Shown here in pieces: positions 46,942 to 56,063 of a stretch of 64,000 bases of DNA. Position 1 is the first letter of the stretch. Every line of letters starts with the position of its first letter. The notes beneath the pieces are model-generated. The model saw nothing but the letters and a program-made list of their open reading frames with translations. It had not been told where the DNA came from and did no database searches. Source of the stretch: a candidate division NC10 bacterium CSP1-5 (lineage in GTDB: Bacteria; Methylomirabilota; Methylomirabilia; Methylomirabilales; CSP1-5); contig LDXR01000004.1 in assembly GCA_001443495.1 (NCBI GenBank), forward strand, positions 98,295-162,294, written 5' to 3'. Both the position numbers and the translations under genes were made by a program.

Positions 46942-47352
46942 ATGGCGGACCCGAGGAGAGGCGTCGATCTCTGTGCTGCAGTAGCGTGGGGGATCATCGC
47001 CTTCGGCGCGCCGGCCCTGGCGGCCGAGAAGGGGGACGCCGCCCGCGGGCAGGCGCTCTACGTGGAGTACTGTTCCCAGTGCCACGGCGGGCGTGGGGAG
47101 GGTTGGGGCTGGGGCGAGAAGATCCCCCCGCCTCCCGTCCCCATTCCCGATCTGTCCAATGCGGAACATATGAGGCAACTTTCGGATCAGTATCTCTTCG
47201 AGATCATTAAGGAGGGGGGAGAGGCGGTCGGAAAGACGCGGCTGATGCCTGCGGCGGGGCGCGTGATGAACGATGGGGCGATCTGGGATGTAATTGCCTA
47301 TCTCAGGTCCCTCTCCAGACGGGTCGAGGCGCCACGGAAACAGGAGCGGTGA
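46942..47352 (+). CDS. Secreted monoheme cytochrome c
   Basis: About 136 residues from the ATG at 46942; a GTG at 46912 is a possible longer start. The signal peptide VDLCAAVAWGIIAFGAPALA ends before AEKGD. The heme motif is EYCSQCHGGRG (CxxCH) and the axial methionine probably MPAAGRVMND. It ends with a helix DGAIWDVIAYLRSL, typical of class I cytochromes. It likely carries electrons in the periplasm. Its stop overlaps the start of the FG-GAP gene. Confidence 0.9.
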   Translation: MADPRRGVDLCAAVAWGIIAFGAPALAAEKGDAARGQALYVEYCSQCHGGRGEGWGWGEKIPPPPVPIPDLSNAEHMRQLSDQYLFEIIKEGGEAVGKTRLMPAAGRVMNDGAIWDVIAYLRSLSRRVEAPRKQER

Positions 47353-48536
47353 GGGAGCAGAGGGGGCGAGCGGCGGTGAGAACCAGGGAGTGGTTGTGGA
47401 TCATCGTTTTCTCTGGACTAGGCGTGGGGGGAGTGATCCCGGTCCTGGCGCAGAACTCAGGCCATGGCCATGAAGGATACGAGGCGACCGGTCGATTTCC
47501 GCACTCGGTGGCCGTGGCTGACTTGAATAAAGATGGACATCTGGATATGGCCATTGCCGGTTCGGCGGAGCGCAAGATTACCGTCCTCCTGGGCGACGGC
47601 AGGGGAGGCGTGGCCGCGAACCACTCCTACGAGGTGGCCCGCGGTCCGGTGTGGGTGACGGCGGGCGATCTCGACGGCGATGGGCACCCGGACCTGGTCA
47701 CGGCCAACAGCGGGGCGGGGACGGTCACCCTCTATTTCAATGACGGGCACGGCCGCTTTGTCAAGCGGCAGGAGCTTGAGGGCTTTAAGGGGCCGGTAGC
47801 CGTGGTGGCAGCCGATTTCGATCGGGACGGCCGCACGGATCTCGCGGTGGCTGATACGTTGCTCTCCACCGTCCTCGTCCATCGCGGCGATGGCAAGGGA
47901 GGGATGAACCTGGTAGCGCAGTACCCTGCGGGCAGCCGCCCTCACATCCTGGCTCAGACTGATCTCAACCGGGACGGGGTCGTGGACCTGGTGGTGACCA
48001 GCCTTGGGCAGCATACGATCTCGGTCCTCGTCGGGAAGGCCGATGGGACCTTCGAGGAACCCCGGGTCTTCAAGGTGAAAAGGTTTCCCCACTATATGGC
48101 GTTCGCCGACTTTACCGGGGATGCTCACGAGGATGTGGCGATCGTCTGTGCCGGGGACGACACCCTCGTCCTCTTGGCCGGTGATGGAAAGGGAAATCTG
48201 CGGAAGCTCGCCGAGTTTCCAACCGGCGTCAACCCCCACCCGGTCATTGCCGGCGATTTCACCGGCGACGGACGGCTCGATCTGATCGTCGGCAACCGGA
48301 GCACCAAGAACCTCACCATCCTCAAGGGGGACGGGACCGGCCAGTTCACCCGGCTGCCGGATGTGAAGGTGCCCGACGACCCCATTGTGCTAGGCGGGGG
48401 GGACTTCAACGAAGATGGAAAGCCCGACCTCGTCCTCGTCTTTGCGTCCCTACACAGGGCAGCCATCTATCTCGGCGATGGACGGGGGGGCTTCACGCCG
48501 GCGGTCTCTCCGGCGTCTCGCCCGGCGCGCCAGTGA
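47349..48536 (+). CDS. Secreted FG-GAP/VCBS repeat beta-propeller protein
   Basis: A 395-residue protein with an N-terminal signal (WLWIIVFSGLGVGGVIPVLA). About seven repeats of the form VAVADLNKDGHLDMAI, VTAGDLDGDGHPDLVT, VAADFDRDGRTDLAVAD follow, each holding the DxDxDGxxD Ca2+-binding loop and an FG-GAP strand. It should fold as a seven-bladed calcium-stabilised propeller in the periplasm or outside. The GTG start overlaps the cytochrome stop, so they are cotranscribed. Relatives occur with cytochromes and sugar oxidases, but no reaction is implied. Confidence 0.85.
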   Translation: MREQRGRAAVRTREWLWIIVFSGLGVGGVIPVLAQNSGHGHEGYEATGRFPHSVAVADLNKDGHLDMAIAGSAERKITVLLGDGRGGVAANHSYEVARGPVWVTAGDLDGDGHPDLVTANSGAGTVTLYFNDGHGRFVKRQELEGFKGPVAVVAADFDRDGRTDLAVADTLLSTVLVHRGDGKGGMNLVAQYPAGSRPHILAQTDLNRDGVVDLVVTSLGQHTISVLVGKADGTFEEPRVFKVKRFPHYMAFADFTGDAHEDVAIVCAGDDTLVLLAGDGKGNLRKLAEFPTGVNPHPVIAGDFTGDGRLDLIVGNRSTKNLTILKGDGTGQFTRLPDVKVPDDPIVLGGGDFNEDGKPDLVLVFASLHRAAIYLGDGRGGFTPAVSPASRPARQ

Positions 48537-48562
48537 TTAGTGATTAGTCACCAGTCTTGGAG

Positions 48563-49915
48563 ATGAGTGTGGCCCGTCTCCGTGCCTTTCGGGGGTATCG
48601 GTACAATGTGGAGAAGGTCGGAGACCTGGGGGCAGTCGTCTCTCCCCCCTACGATGTGATCCCCGACGAACTCCGACCCGAACTCCATCGTCGCCACCCC
48701 CACAACGCGATCCGTCTCATCCTCGGGGAGGACCGGACGGGCGACGATGCGGCGGAGAACCGGTATCTGCGGGCCCGACGGTATTTTCAGGAGTGGGAAG
48801 AGACGGGCATTCTTCTCCGGGAGACTGCGCCCGCCTTCTATGTCTACGAGCAGCAGTATCCCTGGAAGCGGGGAGAGCGGCGAGTCCGGACGGGGCTCAT
48901 CGGGGCTGTCGCCCTGGAGGAGTACGGCGCGCGCGTCGTTTTTCCCCACGAACGGACCATGCCAGGGCCGAAGGCGGATCGCCTCAGGTTGATGCAGGCC
49001 CTCCCGGTGAATCTCGAACAGATCTTCTGCTTTTATCCGGGACCGTCGGGATCGATTACCGACCTGCTCCGCTCGGCCACGCGGACCGATCCGCTGTGCG
49101 ACTTCGGGGATGAGGCGGGCGTTCGGCACCGACTGTGGCTCCTGCAGAAGCCAGAGACCATTGCCCGCCTCGTCACGGCCTTTCGTGACCGGCCCCTCTT
49201 TATCGCCGATGGACACCACCGGTATGAAACGGCGCTCACCTTCCGGGAGGAGATGCGGCGGGCCGATGCCACGGGGGGCCCCGAGAAGGCGTACAACTTT
49301 GTCATGATGACCCTGGTGAGCATCGAGGACGAGGGGCTTACGGTCCTCCCGACGCATCGGCTCATCCGGGCCGAGTGGGGGCGTGCCGGATCGGAGATTC
49401 TCACGCTGCTCGAGTCCCACTTTTCTCGCGAGCAAAGGGTGATCGATCACGGGGAGGGCGGCCTCCAGAAATATATCGAGGAGATGGAGGAGCGGGGACG
49501 TCGAGGGCACGTCTTTGGTCTCTACACCGGTGGAGAGACCTTCGCCCTCTTGACCTTGAAGGATCCCGGGAGGGTGGAGCGGCTCACGGAGGGGAGCGGC
49601 TCTCGTGGTGCCCAGGCGCTCGACGTGGTCATCCTGCAAGACCTGATCTTCCAGAAGCTTCTTCAGCTCACCGATCCGGAGATGATCAGGTTTACGCAGG
49701 ACGAGGAGGTGGCCCTTCGCGAGGTGCGGCACGGCCGTGCGGCCGCCGCCTTTTTCCTCAACCCGATCCCCGTGACCCAGATCGCGGCGACGGTGAGCAG
49801 CGGACAGCGGCTTCCACCCAAGTCCACCTATTTCTATCCAAAGCTCTTGTCCGGATTGGTCTTCTTTCAGGTGGATCCGCGAGAGAGCCTCGATGTGTCC
49901 ACGACGTCTCTCTGA
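48563..49915 (+). CDS. DUF1015 family protein
   Basis: About 450 residues. The family opening is AFRGYRYNVEKVGDLGAVVS, then PPYDVIPDELRPEL. Later blocks are DGHHRYETALTFREEMRR and YNFVMMTLVSIEDEGLTVLP, then THRLIR. These are the standard DUF1015 signatures. The biochemical function of the family is not settled. It follows the FG-GAP gene after a short TGATTAG repeat. The exact start is uncertain because GGAG is very near the ATG; a GTG at 48569 is a good alternative. Confidence 0.9.
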   Translation: MSVARLRAFRGYRYNVEKVGDLGAVVSPPYDVIPDELRPELHRRHPHNAIRLILGEDRTGDDAAENRYLRARRYFQEWEETGILLRETAPAFYVYEQQYPWKRGERRVRTGLIGAVALEEYGARVVFPHERTMPGPKADRLRLMQALPVNLEQIFCFYPGPSGSITDLLRSATRTDPLCDFGDEAGVRHRLWLLQKPETIARLVTAFRDRPLFIADGHHRYETALTFREEMRRADATGGPEKAYNFVMMTLVSIEDEGLTVLPTHRLIRAEWGRAGSEILTLLESHFSREQRVIDHGEGGLQKYIEEMEERGRRGHVFGLYTGGETFALLTLKDPGRVERLTEGSGSRGAQALDVVILQDLIFQKLLQLTDPEMIRFTQDEEVALREVRHGRAAAAFFLNPIPVTQIAATVSSGQRLPPKSTYFYPKLLSGLVFFQVDPRESLDVSTTSL

Positions 49916-49947
49916 GTGAGCTGGTGTTGGGCGCAGAGGGAAAGGGG

Positions 49948-50637
49948 TCAGCCCTTGCGGCGGGTGAGTGAGAAGTCGGCCGGGGCGTCCTGGGGCACGC
50001 GGCCTTTCAGCTCTTCCAGCTCCTTCTCCAGGTCGTGCACCCGATCGAGAAGGCACTGCAGGGCTTGAGCCACCGGGTCCGGGAGGTTGGTCCAGTCGAA
50101 ATCCATGTCGGTCACCTTCTTGCCGTCCCGGTAGATCACCCGCCCCGGAACTCCGACCACGACCGAGTTGGGTGGGATCTCCTTGACCACCACCGAACCC
50201 GAGCCGATCTTGCTGTTGTCCCCGACCATGAAGGGTCCGAGGATCTTAGCTCCGCCCCCGATGATGACGTTGTTGCCGATCGTGGGGTGCCGTTTCTTGC
50301 GTTCCAGGCTGGTGCCCCCCAACGTCACCCCCTGATAGATGGTTACATTCTCGCCCACCTCGCTCGTCTCGCCGATCACCACCCCCATGCCGTGGTCGAT
50401 AAAGAGCCCTGGGCCGAGGCGGGCCGCGGGGTGGATCTCGATCCCGGTCAGGAAACGGTTCACGTGGGAGATGAACCGGCCAATAAAGAGCAGTCCCCGG
50501 TTCCAGAACCAATGCGCCACCCGGTGCAGCCACACGGCGTGCAGACCGGGATAGCAGAAGATGATCTCGAGCGTACTTCGGACGGCAGGATCACGGTCCC
50601 ACGCAGCCTGAATGTCCCGTCGGAGCGTCTCGAACAT
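49948..50637 (-). CDS. cysE: Serine O-acetyltransferase
   Basis: A 229-residue enzyme making O-acetylserine for cysteine synthesis. The N-terminal helix region has [20 protein letters not shown], then the left-handed beta helix with hexapeptide repeats and the catalytic loop [20 protein letters not shown], then [20 protein letters not shown] and [20 protein letters not shown]. The conserved His in IDHGMG and Asp are present. The C-terminal tail ([10 protein letters not shown]) lacks the final Ile typical of those that bind cysteine synthase, so complex formation is doubtful. Confidence 0.94.
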   Translation of the reverse strand: MFETLRRDIQAAWDRDPAVRSTLEIIFCYPGLHAVWLHRVAHWFWNRGLLFIGRFISHVNRFLTGIEIHPAARLGPGLFIDHGMGVVIGETSEVGENVTIYQGVTLGGTSLERKKRHPTIGNNVIIGGGAKILGPFMVGDNSKIGSGSVVVKEIPPNSVVVGVPGRVIYRDGKKVTDMDFDWTNLPDPVAQALQCLLDRVHDLEKELEELKGRVPQDAPADFSLTRRKG

Positions 50638-50704
50638 TGGTCCCTCTCCTGGAGATACGATCCCCCCCGGTCCGCGTCAGGGGCCGAGCGGAATCGCGAA
50701 CCGT

Positions 50705-50908
50705 TCAGTTTCGTGCGATGATGGTGGCGTTCAGGTCGGCCAGGAGCTGGTCGACATCGATGCCGTGGACCTTGGCCCCGACCTCGATGTTGTCGTAACT
50801 GGCTGCGGAGCAGCTCGGACAGGCCACCCCGTAACGGCTGAAGACCGAGATGGTCTCCGGGTAGGTCTGGAGGACATCTTCGATCTTCATCTTCCTATCG
50901 ATCCGCAT
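50705..50908 (-). CDS. DUF1858 domain small protein
   Basis: A 67-residue protein with DVLQTYPETISVFSRYGVAC, then PSCSAASYDNIEVGAKVHGI. This is the DUF1858 signature with its CxxC. The pair of cysteines could bind an iron-sulfur cluster or a sulfane sulfur. It lies 67 bases upstream of cysE on the same strand. A link to sulfur or persulfide handling is plausible but only inferred. The start with GGGGAGGCGGG is the best. Confidence 0.85.
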   Translation of the reverse strand: MRIDRKMKIEDVLQTYPETISVFSRYGVACPSCSAASYDNIEVGAKVHGIDVDQLLADLNATIIARN

Positions 50909-51025
50909 CCCGCCTCCCCTCTGGTGACCCGTTCTTGTCCACGGGCCGAACTACTCTTGTAAGGGTAAACCTGACGCTGTGCGCCGTCAAGCAGTTTTCG
51001 GGGTGCCGAGGGGTGAACCGCCGTG

Positions 51026-51054
51026 TTGACATCCTTGCGCCGCCTCCCTTAGGG
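51026..51054 (+). promoter_or_regulatory. Sigma-70-like promoter before the nucleotidyltransferase gene
   Basis: TTGACA (51026-51031), 17 bases, TTAGGG (51049-51054). The GTG start lies only eight bases after the -10, so the transcript would be nearly leaderless or start inside the frame. Confidence 0.35.
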
Positions 51055-51061
51055 TGAGGCG

Positions 51062-52546
51062 GTGGACCAGCGCGTTCGACGGATCCTGCTCGCCATGCGC
51101 GATCATCCCCTGCTGCGACAGACGGCTCGGCTGGCCGCAGAACGGGACCTGCTCCCGGTCTACCTCGTCGGCGGGTTTGTGCGTAACGCCCTCCTCAAAG
51201 GTCCAGGGGCCCTTGACATCGACCTGGTCTCTCCCCACCCCGCTTCTTTGGGTGCAGCCCTCCAGCGAGCCTTTGACGGCCGACTGATCCGCTTCGCCGA
51301 GGGGGTCCAACGGGTCGTGTTTTCCCGGGGAGGGAAGCGAGTGCAGATGGATATCGCTCCTCTCCGCGGAGGGAGTATCGTCGAGGATCTGAGACGGCGG
51401 GACTTCACGATCAACGCGCTGGGCGTCTCACTCGGGGAGGATGCGACCGACCTCATCGACCCGACAGGGGGTCTCAGGGACCTGAGAGCCAGGCGGATCC
51501 GGGTGGGTGATCCGCAGGTGCTCGCCGAAGACCCCCTGCGTCTCCTGCGGAGTGTCCGCCTGGCTGCTCAACTCGAGTTCGCCATCGACGAGACCACGGC
51601 TCAGGCGATCCGCCAGCATGCTTCCTCCCTCGGGCGTGTCGCACCGGAGCGGCTTCGGGAAGAGTTTTTTGGGATTCTCAACTGTTCCGTCGCTGGCCGC
51701 TGGCTCGGCGCCATGGATGATCTCGCGCTCCTTGAGGTCCTTTTTCCCGAGACCCGGGAGATGCGAGGGTGTCTGCAAGGTCCACCCCATCGCTTTGATG
51801 TTCTTACCCACTCCCTGGAGACGGTCCGGTCCCTCGACGGGATCCTCCATCGACTGCCGAAACTCTTCTTGCGCCAAGCAGCCTTCCTCATTGGACCGTT
51901 GGAGGCGGAAGTGGAAGGAGGAATCAGTCGGCGGGCCTTGCTTCGCTTTGCGGCGTTGCTCCATGACGTGGGGAAACCGGAAACCCGTTCGGTGGAAGAG
52001 GGGCGGATCCGTTTCTTGGGTCACGCCGAACGTGGAGCAAGCATGATGGAAGAGATTTGTCGCCGCCTGCGCTTGGGCTCGCGGGCTTCGGCGATGGCGG
52101 TCGCCCTGGTGCGAGAACACCTCCGTCCCTTCTTCCTGGAGCAGGCAAAGAGCATCACGTCCCGGGCCCGTTATCGGTTCTGGCGGGACCTGGAGCCCCT
52201 CGCCGCCGATTGCCTCCTCCTCTCCCTGGCCGATATCCGGGGCACCTATGGACGGGACGGGAGGGCCTTTCAAGAGCGCCTCCGTTTCGTCCAGGAGATG
52301 TTTGCATTCCAGCGCAAGAGGATTCGAGGAGGCAGGCACGCGGGCGGGCGGACACCCTTGCTCGATGGCCATGAGCTCATGGCCCGGTTGGACCTCACCC
52401 CCGGACCCTTTGTGGGATTTCTGCTGGAGCGGCTTCAAGAAGAAGCAGCCCTTCGCCCTCTCCGGACCAAAGAGGCAGCCCTGCGGTATCTGAAGCGCCA
52501 CCTGCATGCCTTGCAGGAAGAGTTCGCACGGGGCGAAGCGTCTTGA
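51062..52546 (+). CDS. CCA tRNA nucleotidyltransferase / poly(A) polymerase family protein with HD domain
   Basis: A 494-residue class II nucleotidyltransferase. The polymerase head has PVYLVGGFVRNALLKGPGAL, then DIDLVSP (GG and DxD for Mg2+ and nucleotide). RRDFTINALGVSLGEDATDL is the linker and EDPLRLLRSVRLAAQ the RNA-binding neck. The C-terminal HD domain has LLHDVGKPETRSVEEGRIRF, then LGHAERGA (HD plus H). It probably adds CCA to tRNA or A residues to RNA 3'-ends in the cytoplasm. The GTG start is close to a possible promoter. A tRNA-Gly gene lies just downstream of the next lipoprotein genes. Confidence 0.92.
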   Translation: MDQRVRRILLAMRDHPLLRQTARLAAERDLLPVYLVGGFVRNALLKGPGALDIDLVSPHPASLGAALQRAFDGRLIRFAEGVQRVVFSRGGKRVQMDIAPLRGGSIVEDLRRRDFTINALGVSLGEDATDLIDPTGGLRDLRARRIRVGDPQVLAEDPLRLLRSVRLAAQLEFAIDETTAQAIRQHASSLGRVAPERLREEFFGILNCSVAGRWLGAMDDLALLEVLFPETREMRGCLQGPPHRFDVLTHSLETVRSLDGILHRLPKLFLRQAAFLIGPLEAEVEGGISRRALLRFAALLHDVGKPETRSVEEGRIRFLGHAERGASMMEEICRRLRLGSRASAMAVALVREHLRPFFLEQAKSITSRARYRFWRDLEPLAADCLLLSLADIRGTYGRDGRAFQERLRFVQEMFAFQRKRIRGGRHAGGRTPLLDGHELMARLDLTPGPFVGFLLERLQEEAALRPLRTKEAALRYLKRHLHALQEEFARGEAS

Positions 52547-52583
52547 TCTTTGAGGACAGGGATGATATGAGTGGCCCTGCGTG

Positions 52584-52733
52584 ATGGGCACCAGCGACAA
52601 CAGGGAAGGGCAAGGGCATGAGGTGGGGGGGGAGAAGACGCGCCGGGTGGGACTGCGGCACCTGGGCCTGGGATTCCTGGCTTGCTTGTTGCTTCTCTTC
52701 CTCATCTCCTGGTGCTCTTTGCCAGTGCAGTGA
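52584..52733 (+). CDS. Putative small tail-anchored protein
   Basis: A 49-residue frame, MGTSDNREGQGHEVGGEKTR, ending LGFLACLLLLFLISWCSLPV before Q and TGA. A hydrophilic front and a single C-terminal hydrophobic helix fit a tail-anchored or small membrane protein. Its TGA overlaps the GTG of the next lipoprotein (GTGA). No homology is recognised and the ribosome site is weak. Confidence 0.4.
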   Translation: MGTSDNREGQGHEVGGEKTRRVGLRHLGLGFLACLLLLFLISWCSLPVQ

Positions 52734-53164
52734 ACGGCGTGGCGACCGATCGTAAGGCACAGATCGTGCGCAAGGGACTCGGACTCTGCCTGGCCGCATT
52801 GCTTACCCTTTTTGCCTGCTCGCCCGGCGAGGGTCCTGAGTCGGTCGCCCAGAGCTTCGTGGAGCGATACTACGTCCAGCCCGATCTTCCGCGGGCCAAG
52901 GCCTTGGCGCACGGGCTGGCCCGGCAGAAGATCGAAGAGCAGGAGGAGCTCCTGCGCGCCGTGCCGGGACAGGATGGGGCGGCGGGCCGGAGGGTTTCCT
53001 ACAGCTTGTACACGACTCGGAAAATGGGGGAGGACAGGATCTTCGTGGTCTACGACCTTGCCATCTCGGTGGACAGCCGGGTGATGAAGAAGCGCGCCTT
53101 CATCTCTACTGCTCGGATGAATGAGGGGTGGCGCGTGACGAATTTCCAGGAGGACGACAATTAA
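52730..53164 (+). CDS. Lipoprotein of unknown function
   Basis: About 144 residues from a GTG overlapping the preceding stop. The signal KGLGLCLAALLTLFACSPG ends in a lipobox cysteine (LFAC). The mature part contains ESVAQSFVERYYVQPDLPRA and a beta end, KKRAFISTARMNEGWRVTNF, like small NTF2-like or DUF4878-type lipoproteins. The family cannot be fixed. It lies just before the tRNA-Gly promoter. Confidence 0.7.
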   Translation: MNGVATDRKAQIVRKGLGLCLAALLTLFACSPGEGPESVAQSFVERYYVQPDLPRAKALAHGLARQKIEEQEELLRAVPGQDGAAGRRVSYSLYTTRKMGEDRIFVVYDLAISVDSRVMKKRAFISTARMNEGWRVTNFQEDDN

Positions 53165-53189
53165 TCTCATCCATTGGCTTACTTCGCCG

Positions 53190-53218
53190 TTGACAGTAGG
53201 TCCCTTCTCCGCTATACA
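53190..53218 (+). promoter_or_regulatory. Promoter of the tRNA-Gly gene
   Basis: TTGACA (53190-53195) and TATACA (53213-53218) with a 17-base spacer. The tRNA starts 16 bases downstream. This is the best consensus promoter in the window. Confidence 0.75.
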
Positions 53219-53233
53219 TTATCTGCTCTCGTG

Positions 53234-53308
<75 letters not shown>

Positions 53309-53397
53309 CTCCCCGACTTTCTGCACTCTCTGTACCCCTGTCCATCTCCTTTCATCCGTCGTCATGCCTGCTCAGGCGTGCCGGGGCGGATCGGGTG

Positions 53398-53426
53398 TTG
53401 ACACGGCTCATCTTCTGGGAGAGAAT
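53398..53426 (+). promoter_or_regulatory. Promoter of folE
   Basis: TTGACA (53398-53403), 17 bases, GAGAAT (53421-53426). A transcript start near 53433 would exclude the upstream GTG at 53429, which favours the ATG at 53480 as the folE start. Confidence 0.5.
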
Positions 53427-53479
53427 ACGTGGCTGTTGAGGTGGAACTCCGCAGACGAGGTGTTGAGGTGAGACGAAGT

Positions 53480-54079
53480 ATGCCGCATCGGTGGCGAAAG
53501 GGATCGGGGGAGGCGGAACAGGATGCCCTCCTGCAAAGCCTCATCCGGGACCTACTCAAGGAGGTGGGCGAGGATCCGCATCGGGAAGGGCTTCGCCAGA
53601 CGCCCGAGCGAATGGCCAAGGCGCTCAGGTATCTCACCGCCGGGTACGGAAAGAACCTGCCGGAGGTCCTGAATGGGGCCATCTTTGCCGAAAAGTACGA
53701 CGAGATGGTCCTGGTGAAGGATATCGACATCTTCAGCCTGTGCGAGCACCATCTCCTCCCATTCTTCGGGAAGTGTCACGTGGCCTACCTCCCGAAGACC
53801 AAGATCCTCGGCCTGAGCAAGATCGTCCGGTTGGTCGAGATGTACAGCAGGCGCCTTCAGGTGCAGGAGCGGTTGACGCAGCAGATTGCTCACACCCTCA
53901 AGCAGGCGGTGCAGCCACGAGGCGTGGGGGTCGTCATCGAGGCCTATCATTTCTGCATGATGATGCGGGGGGTCGAGAAGCATAACTCCAAGGCGGTGAC
54001 CAGCGCGATGCTCGGGGTCTTCCAGAAGCGCCCGGAGATGCGCAACGAGTTGCTTCAGCTCATCAACCGCAGGCCGTGA
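53480..54079 (+). CDS. folE: GTP cyclohydrolase I
   Basis: A 199-residue enzyme that converts GTP to 7,8-dihydroneopterin triphosphate for folate, queuosine or pterin. The zinc ligands are C in [13 protein letters not shown] (with both His) and C in [30 protein letters not shown] opens the fold and [20 protein letters not shown] precedes the active site. The promoter position and the GAGGTG before the ATG favour 53480; an in-frame GTG at 53429 would add 17 residues. It stands between tRNA-Gly and ARC copy 1. Confidence 0.95.
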   Translation: MPHRWRKGSGEAEQDALLQSLIRDLLKEVGEDPHREGLRQTPERMAKALRYLTAGYGKNLPEVLNGAIFAEKYDEMVLVKDIDIFSLCEHHLLPFFGKCHVAYLPKTKILGLSKIVRLVEMYSRRLQVQERLTQQIAHTLKQAVQPRGVGVVIEAYHFCMMMRGVEKHNSKAVTSAMLGVFQKRPEMRNELLQLINRRP

Positions 54080-54255
54080 GGTGCGGATGATGCACGCGGG
54101 CCGGCCGCTACGGGGGTCGGTCTCGGAGTGACGAGCTTTTTCCGAATGTGGCGCATCATGGTATGGGAGTTGCAGTCTGGGGTGAGCGTGCGGTAGACTA
54201 GCTTGTCCGTCCTGGGAGGCGGGGAACACGCTGGGGAGTTGAGGAAGGACCGGGC

Positions 54256-55986
54256 ATGCGGGACAAAGAAAAATCCCACGCCGAGATCGACGCCCTCCAG
54301 GCCCAGGTGAAGGGGCTCGAGGAGGAGCTGTACCAGGTCCGCCGCCGGCTCGAGCAGGTGCCGCGGGAGTTCGAGCTGTTGCGGGCGCGCCTGCAGCAGA
54401 GCCGGGAGCAGCTCGAGCAGGCCCAGCGGCAGAACGAGCGGCTCGTCCAGACACTGACCCAGGCGAAGGAGCAGATCGGCGCGCTGAAGGAAGAGGTGGA
54501 GAAGCTCACGGCCCCCCCGGCCTCCTACGGGATCTTCGCCGGGGTGAACGCCGACGGGACCGTGACGGTCTGGACCGGGGGGCGCAAGCTCAAGGTCAAC
54601 TGCCACCCGGGCCTCGACCCGCAGACGCTCCAACCGGGCCAGGAGCTCATCCTGAACGAGGCGCTCAACATCATCGAGGCGAAGGCCTTCGAGGTGCAGG
54701 GCGAAGTCGTCCACTTCAAGGGGTCGCTCGAGGGGGGCCGCGCGCTCATCCACCTCCGGGCCGATGAAGAGCGGGTGGCCGAGCTGGCGGGGCCGCTCGC
54801 CGCCCTCGCGCTGAAAGCCGGCGACCCCCTCCTCTACGACGGCCGCTCGGGCTACGTGCTGGAGCGGCTGCCCCGGGGCGAGGTCCACGACCTGCTCCTC
54901 GAGGCGGTGCCGGATGTCAGCTACGCCGACATCGGGGGCTTGGACGCCCAGATCGAGACGATCCGGGACGCGCTCGAGCTCCCGCACCTCTACGCGGACT
55001 ACTTCCGCCAGCACAAGCTCCAGCCCCCGAAGGGGGTCCTCCTCTACGGGCCCCCGGGCTGCGGCAAGACGCTCATCGCGAAGGCGGTGGCCCACTCCCT
55101 CGCCCAGCAGTTGAGCCAGCAGACCGGCAAGGCCGTCACCGGCTACTTCATCAACATCAAGGGCCCCGAGCTCCTGAACAAGTACGTCGGGGAGACCGAG
55201 CGGAAGATCCGGGAGATCTTCCAGCGGGCCCGGGAGAAGGCGAAGGAGGGGATGCCGGTCGTCATCTTCTTCGACGAGATGGACAGCCTCTTCCGGACGC
55301 GGGGCTCGGGGATCTCCTCGGATGTGGAATCCACCATCGTCCCGCAGTTCCTCGCCGAGCTCGACGGGGTGGAAGGGCTCACGAACGTCATCGTGGTCGG
55401 GGCCTCGAACCGCCAGGACCTCATCGACCCGGCCGTGCTCCGGCCCGGCCGCTTCGACGTCAAGATCAAGATCGACCGGCCGCACCAGGAGGCGGCGCAC
55501 GAGATCTTCAGCAAGTACCTCACCCCCGACCTCCCCCTCGCCCCCGCCGAGCTCACCGCGGCCGGCGGCGACCGGGCGGCCGTGATCGCCACCTTCACCC
55601 AGGCGGCCGTAGAGGCGATGTACGCCCCGAGCGACGAGAACCGCTTTCTGGAAGTGACCTACCAGAACGGGGAGCGCGAGATCCTCTACTTCCGGGACTT
55701 CGTCTCGGGGGCGATGATCCAGTCGATCTGCACCCGGGCGAAGAAGGCGGCGGTCAAGCGCCAGATCCAGACCCGGGAGGTGGGCCTGACGCGGTCCGAC
55801 CTCGTGCAGGCCGTCCGGGAGGAGTTCCAGGAGAACGAGGATCTCCCCAACACGACCAACCCCGATGACTGGGCCAAGATCGCCGGGCGCCGCTCCGAGC
55901 GCATCGTCGCCGTCCGGCCGCTGCCGCGGACGCCGGCCAAAGGGGAGAAGGAGATCAAGACCGTCCGGGTCGGACACTACCTGTAG
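54256..55986 (+). CDS. arc: Proteasome-activating AAA ATPase (ARC/Mpa), copy 1
   Basis: A 576-residue hexameric unfoldase that feeds proteins into the bacterial 20S proteasome. The N-terminal coiled coil (residues 8-80, [20 protein letters not shown]) binds a tag such as Pup or a related modifier. Two OB-fold segments follow ([18 protein letters not shown] and [20 protein letters not shown]). The AAA module has Walker A GPPGCGKT (265-272), Walker B VVIFFDE (D340, E341) and [19 protein letters not shown] with the arginine finger. The C-terminus GHYL is an HbYX-type proteasome-docking tail. No proteasome, Pup or Dop gene is next to it. Most of it is nearly identical to the gene at 62.65 kb. Confidence 0.94.
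   Translation: MRDKEKSHAEIDALQAQVKGLEEELYQVRRRLEQVPREFELLRARLQQSREQLEQAQRQNERLVQTLTQAKEQIGALKEEVEKLTAPPASYGIFAGVNADGTVTVWTGGRKLKVNCHPGLDPQTLQPGQELILNEALNIIEAKAFEVQGEVVHFKGSLEGGRALIHLRADEERVAELAGPLAALALKAGDPLLYDGRSGYVLERLPRGEVHDLLLEAVPDVSYADIGGLDAQIETIRDALELPHLYADYFRQHKLQPPKGVLLYGPPGCGKTLIAKAVAHSLAQQLSQQTGKAVTGYFINIKGPELLNKYVGETERKIREIFQRAREKAKEGMPVVIFFDEMDSLFRTRGSGISSDVESTIVPQFLAELDGVEGLTNVIVVGASNRQDLIDPAVLRPGRFDVKIKIDRPHQEAAHEIFSKYLTPDLPLAPAELTAAGGDRAAVIATFTQAAVEAMYAPSDENRFLEVTYQNGEREILYFRDFVSGAMIQSICTRAKKAAVKRQIQTREVGLTRSDLVQAVREEFQENEDLPNTTNPDDWAKIAGRRSERIVAVRPLPRTPAKGEKEIKTVRVGHYL
54268..55510 (+). repeat. Near-identical duplicated segment, copy 1 (partner 62758-64000)
   Basis: Aligned by eye without gaps at an offset of 8490 bases to the end of the window. 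After the first few codons I count eight single-base differences, all at third positions, and none from about 55010 to 55510. The duplication covers the ARC coding sequence; the upstream DNA is unrelated. Confidence 0.9.
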
Positions 55987-56027
55987 GCGGGGTATGAGGC
56001 TTGAGACACAGGGGATGAGGTTTGCGG

Positions 56028-56050
56028 GCCGCCGATGGGCGGCTTTTTTT
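56028..56050 (+). terminator. Intrinsic terminator after ARC copy 1
   Basis: GCCGCC (56028-56033), loop GATG, GGCGGC (56038-56043), then seven T. It separates ARC from the cysteine desulfurase, whose ATG follows 14 bases later. Confidence 0.85.
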
Positions 56051-56063
56051 ACAGGGATGCGCG

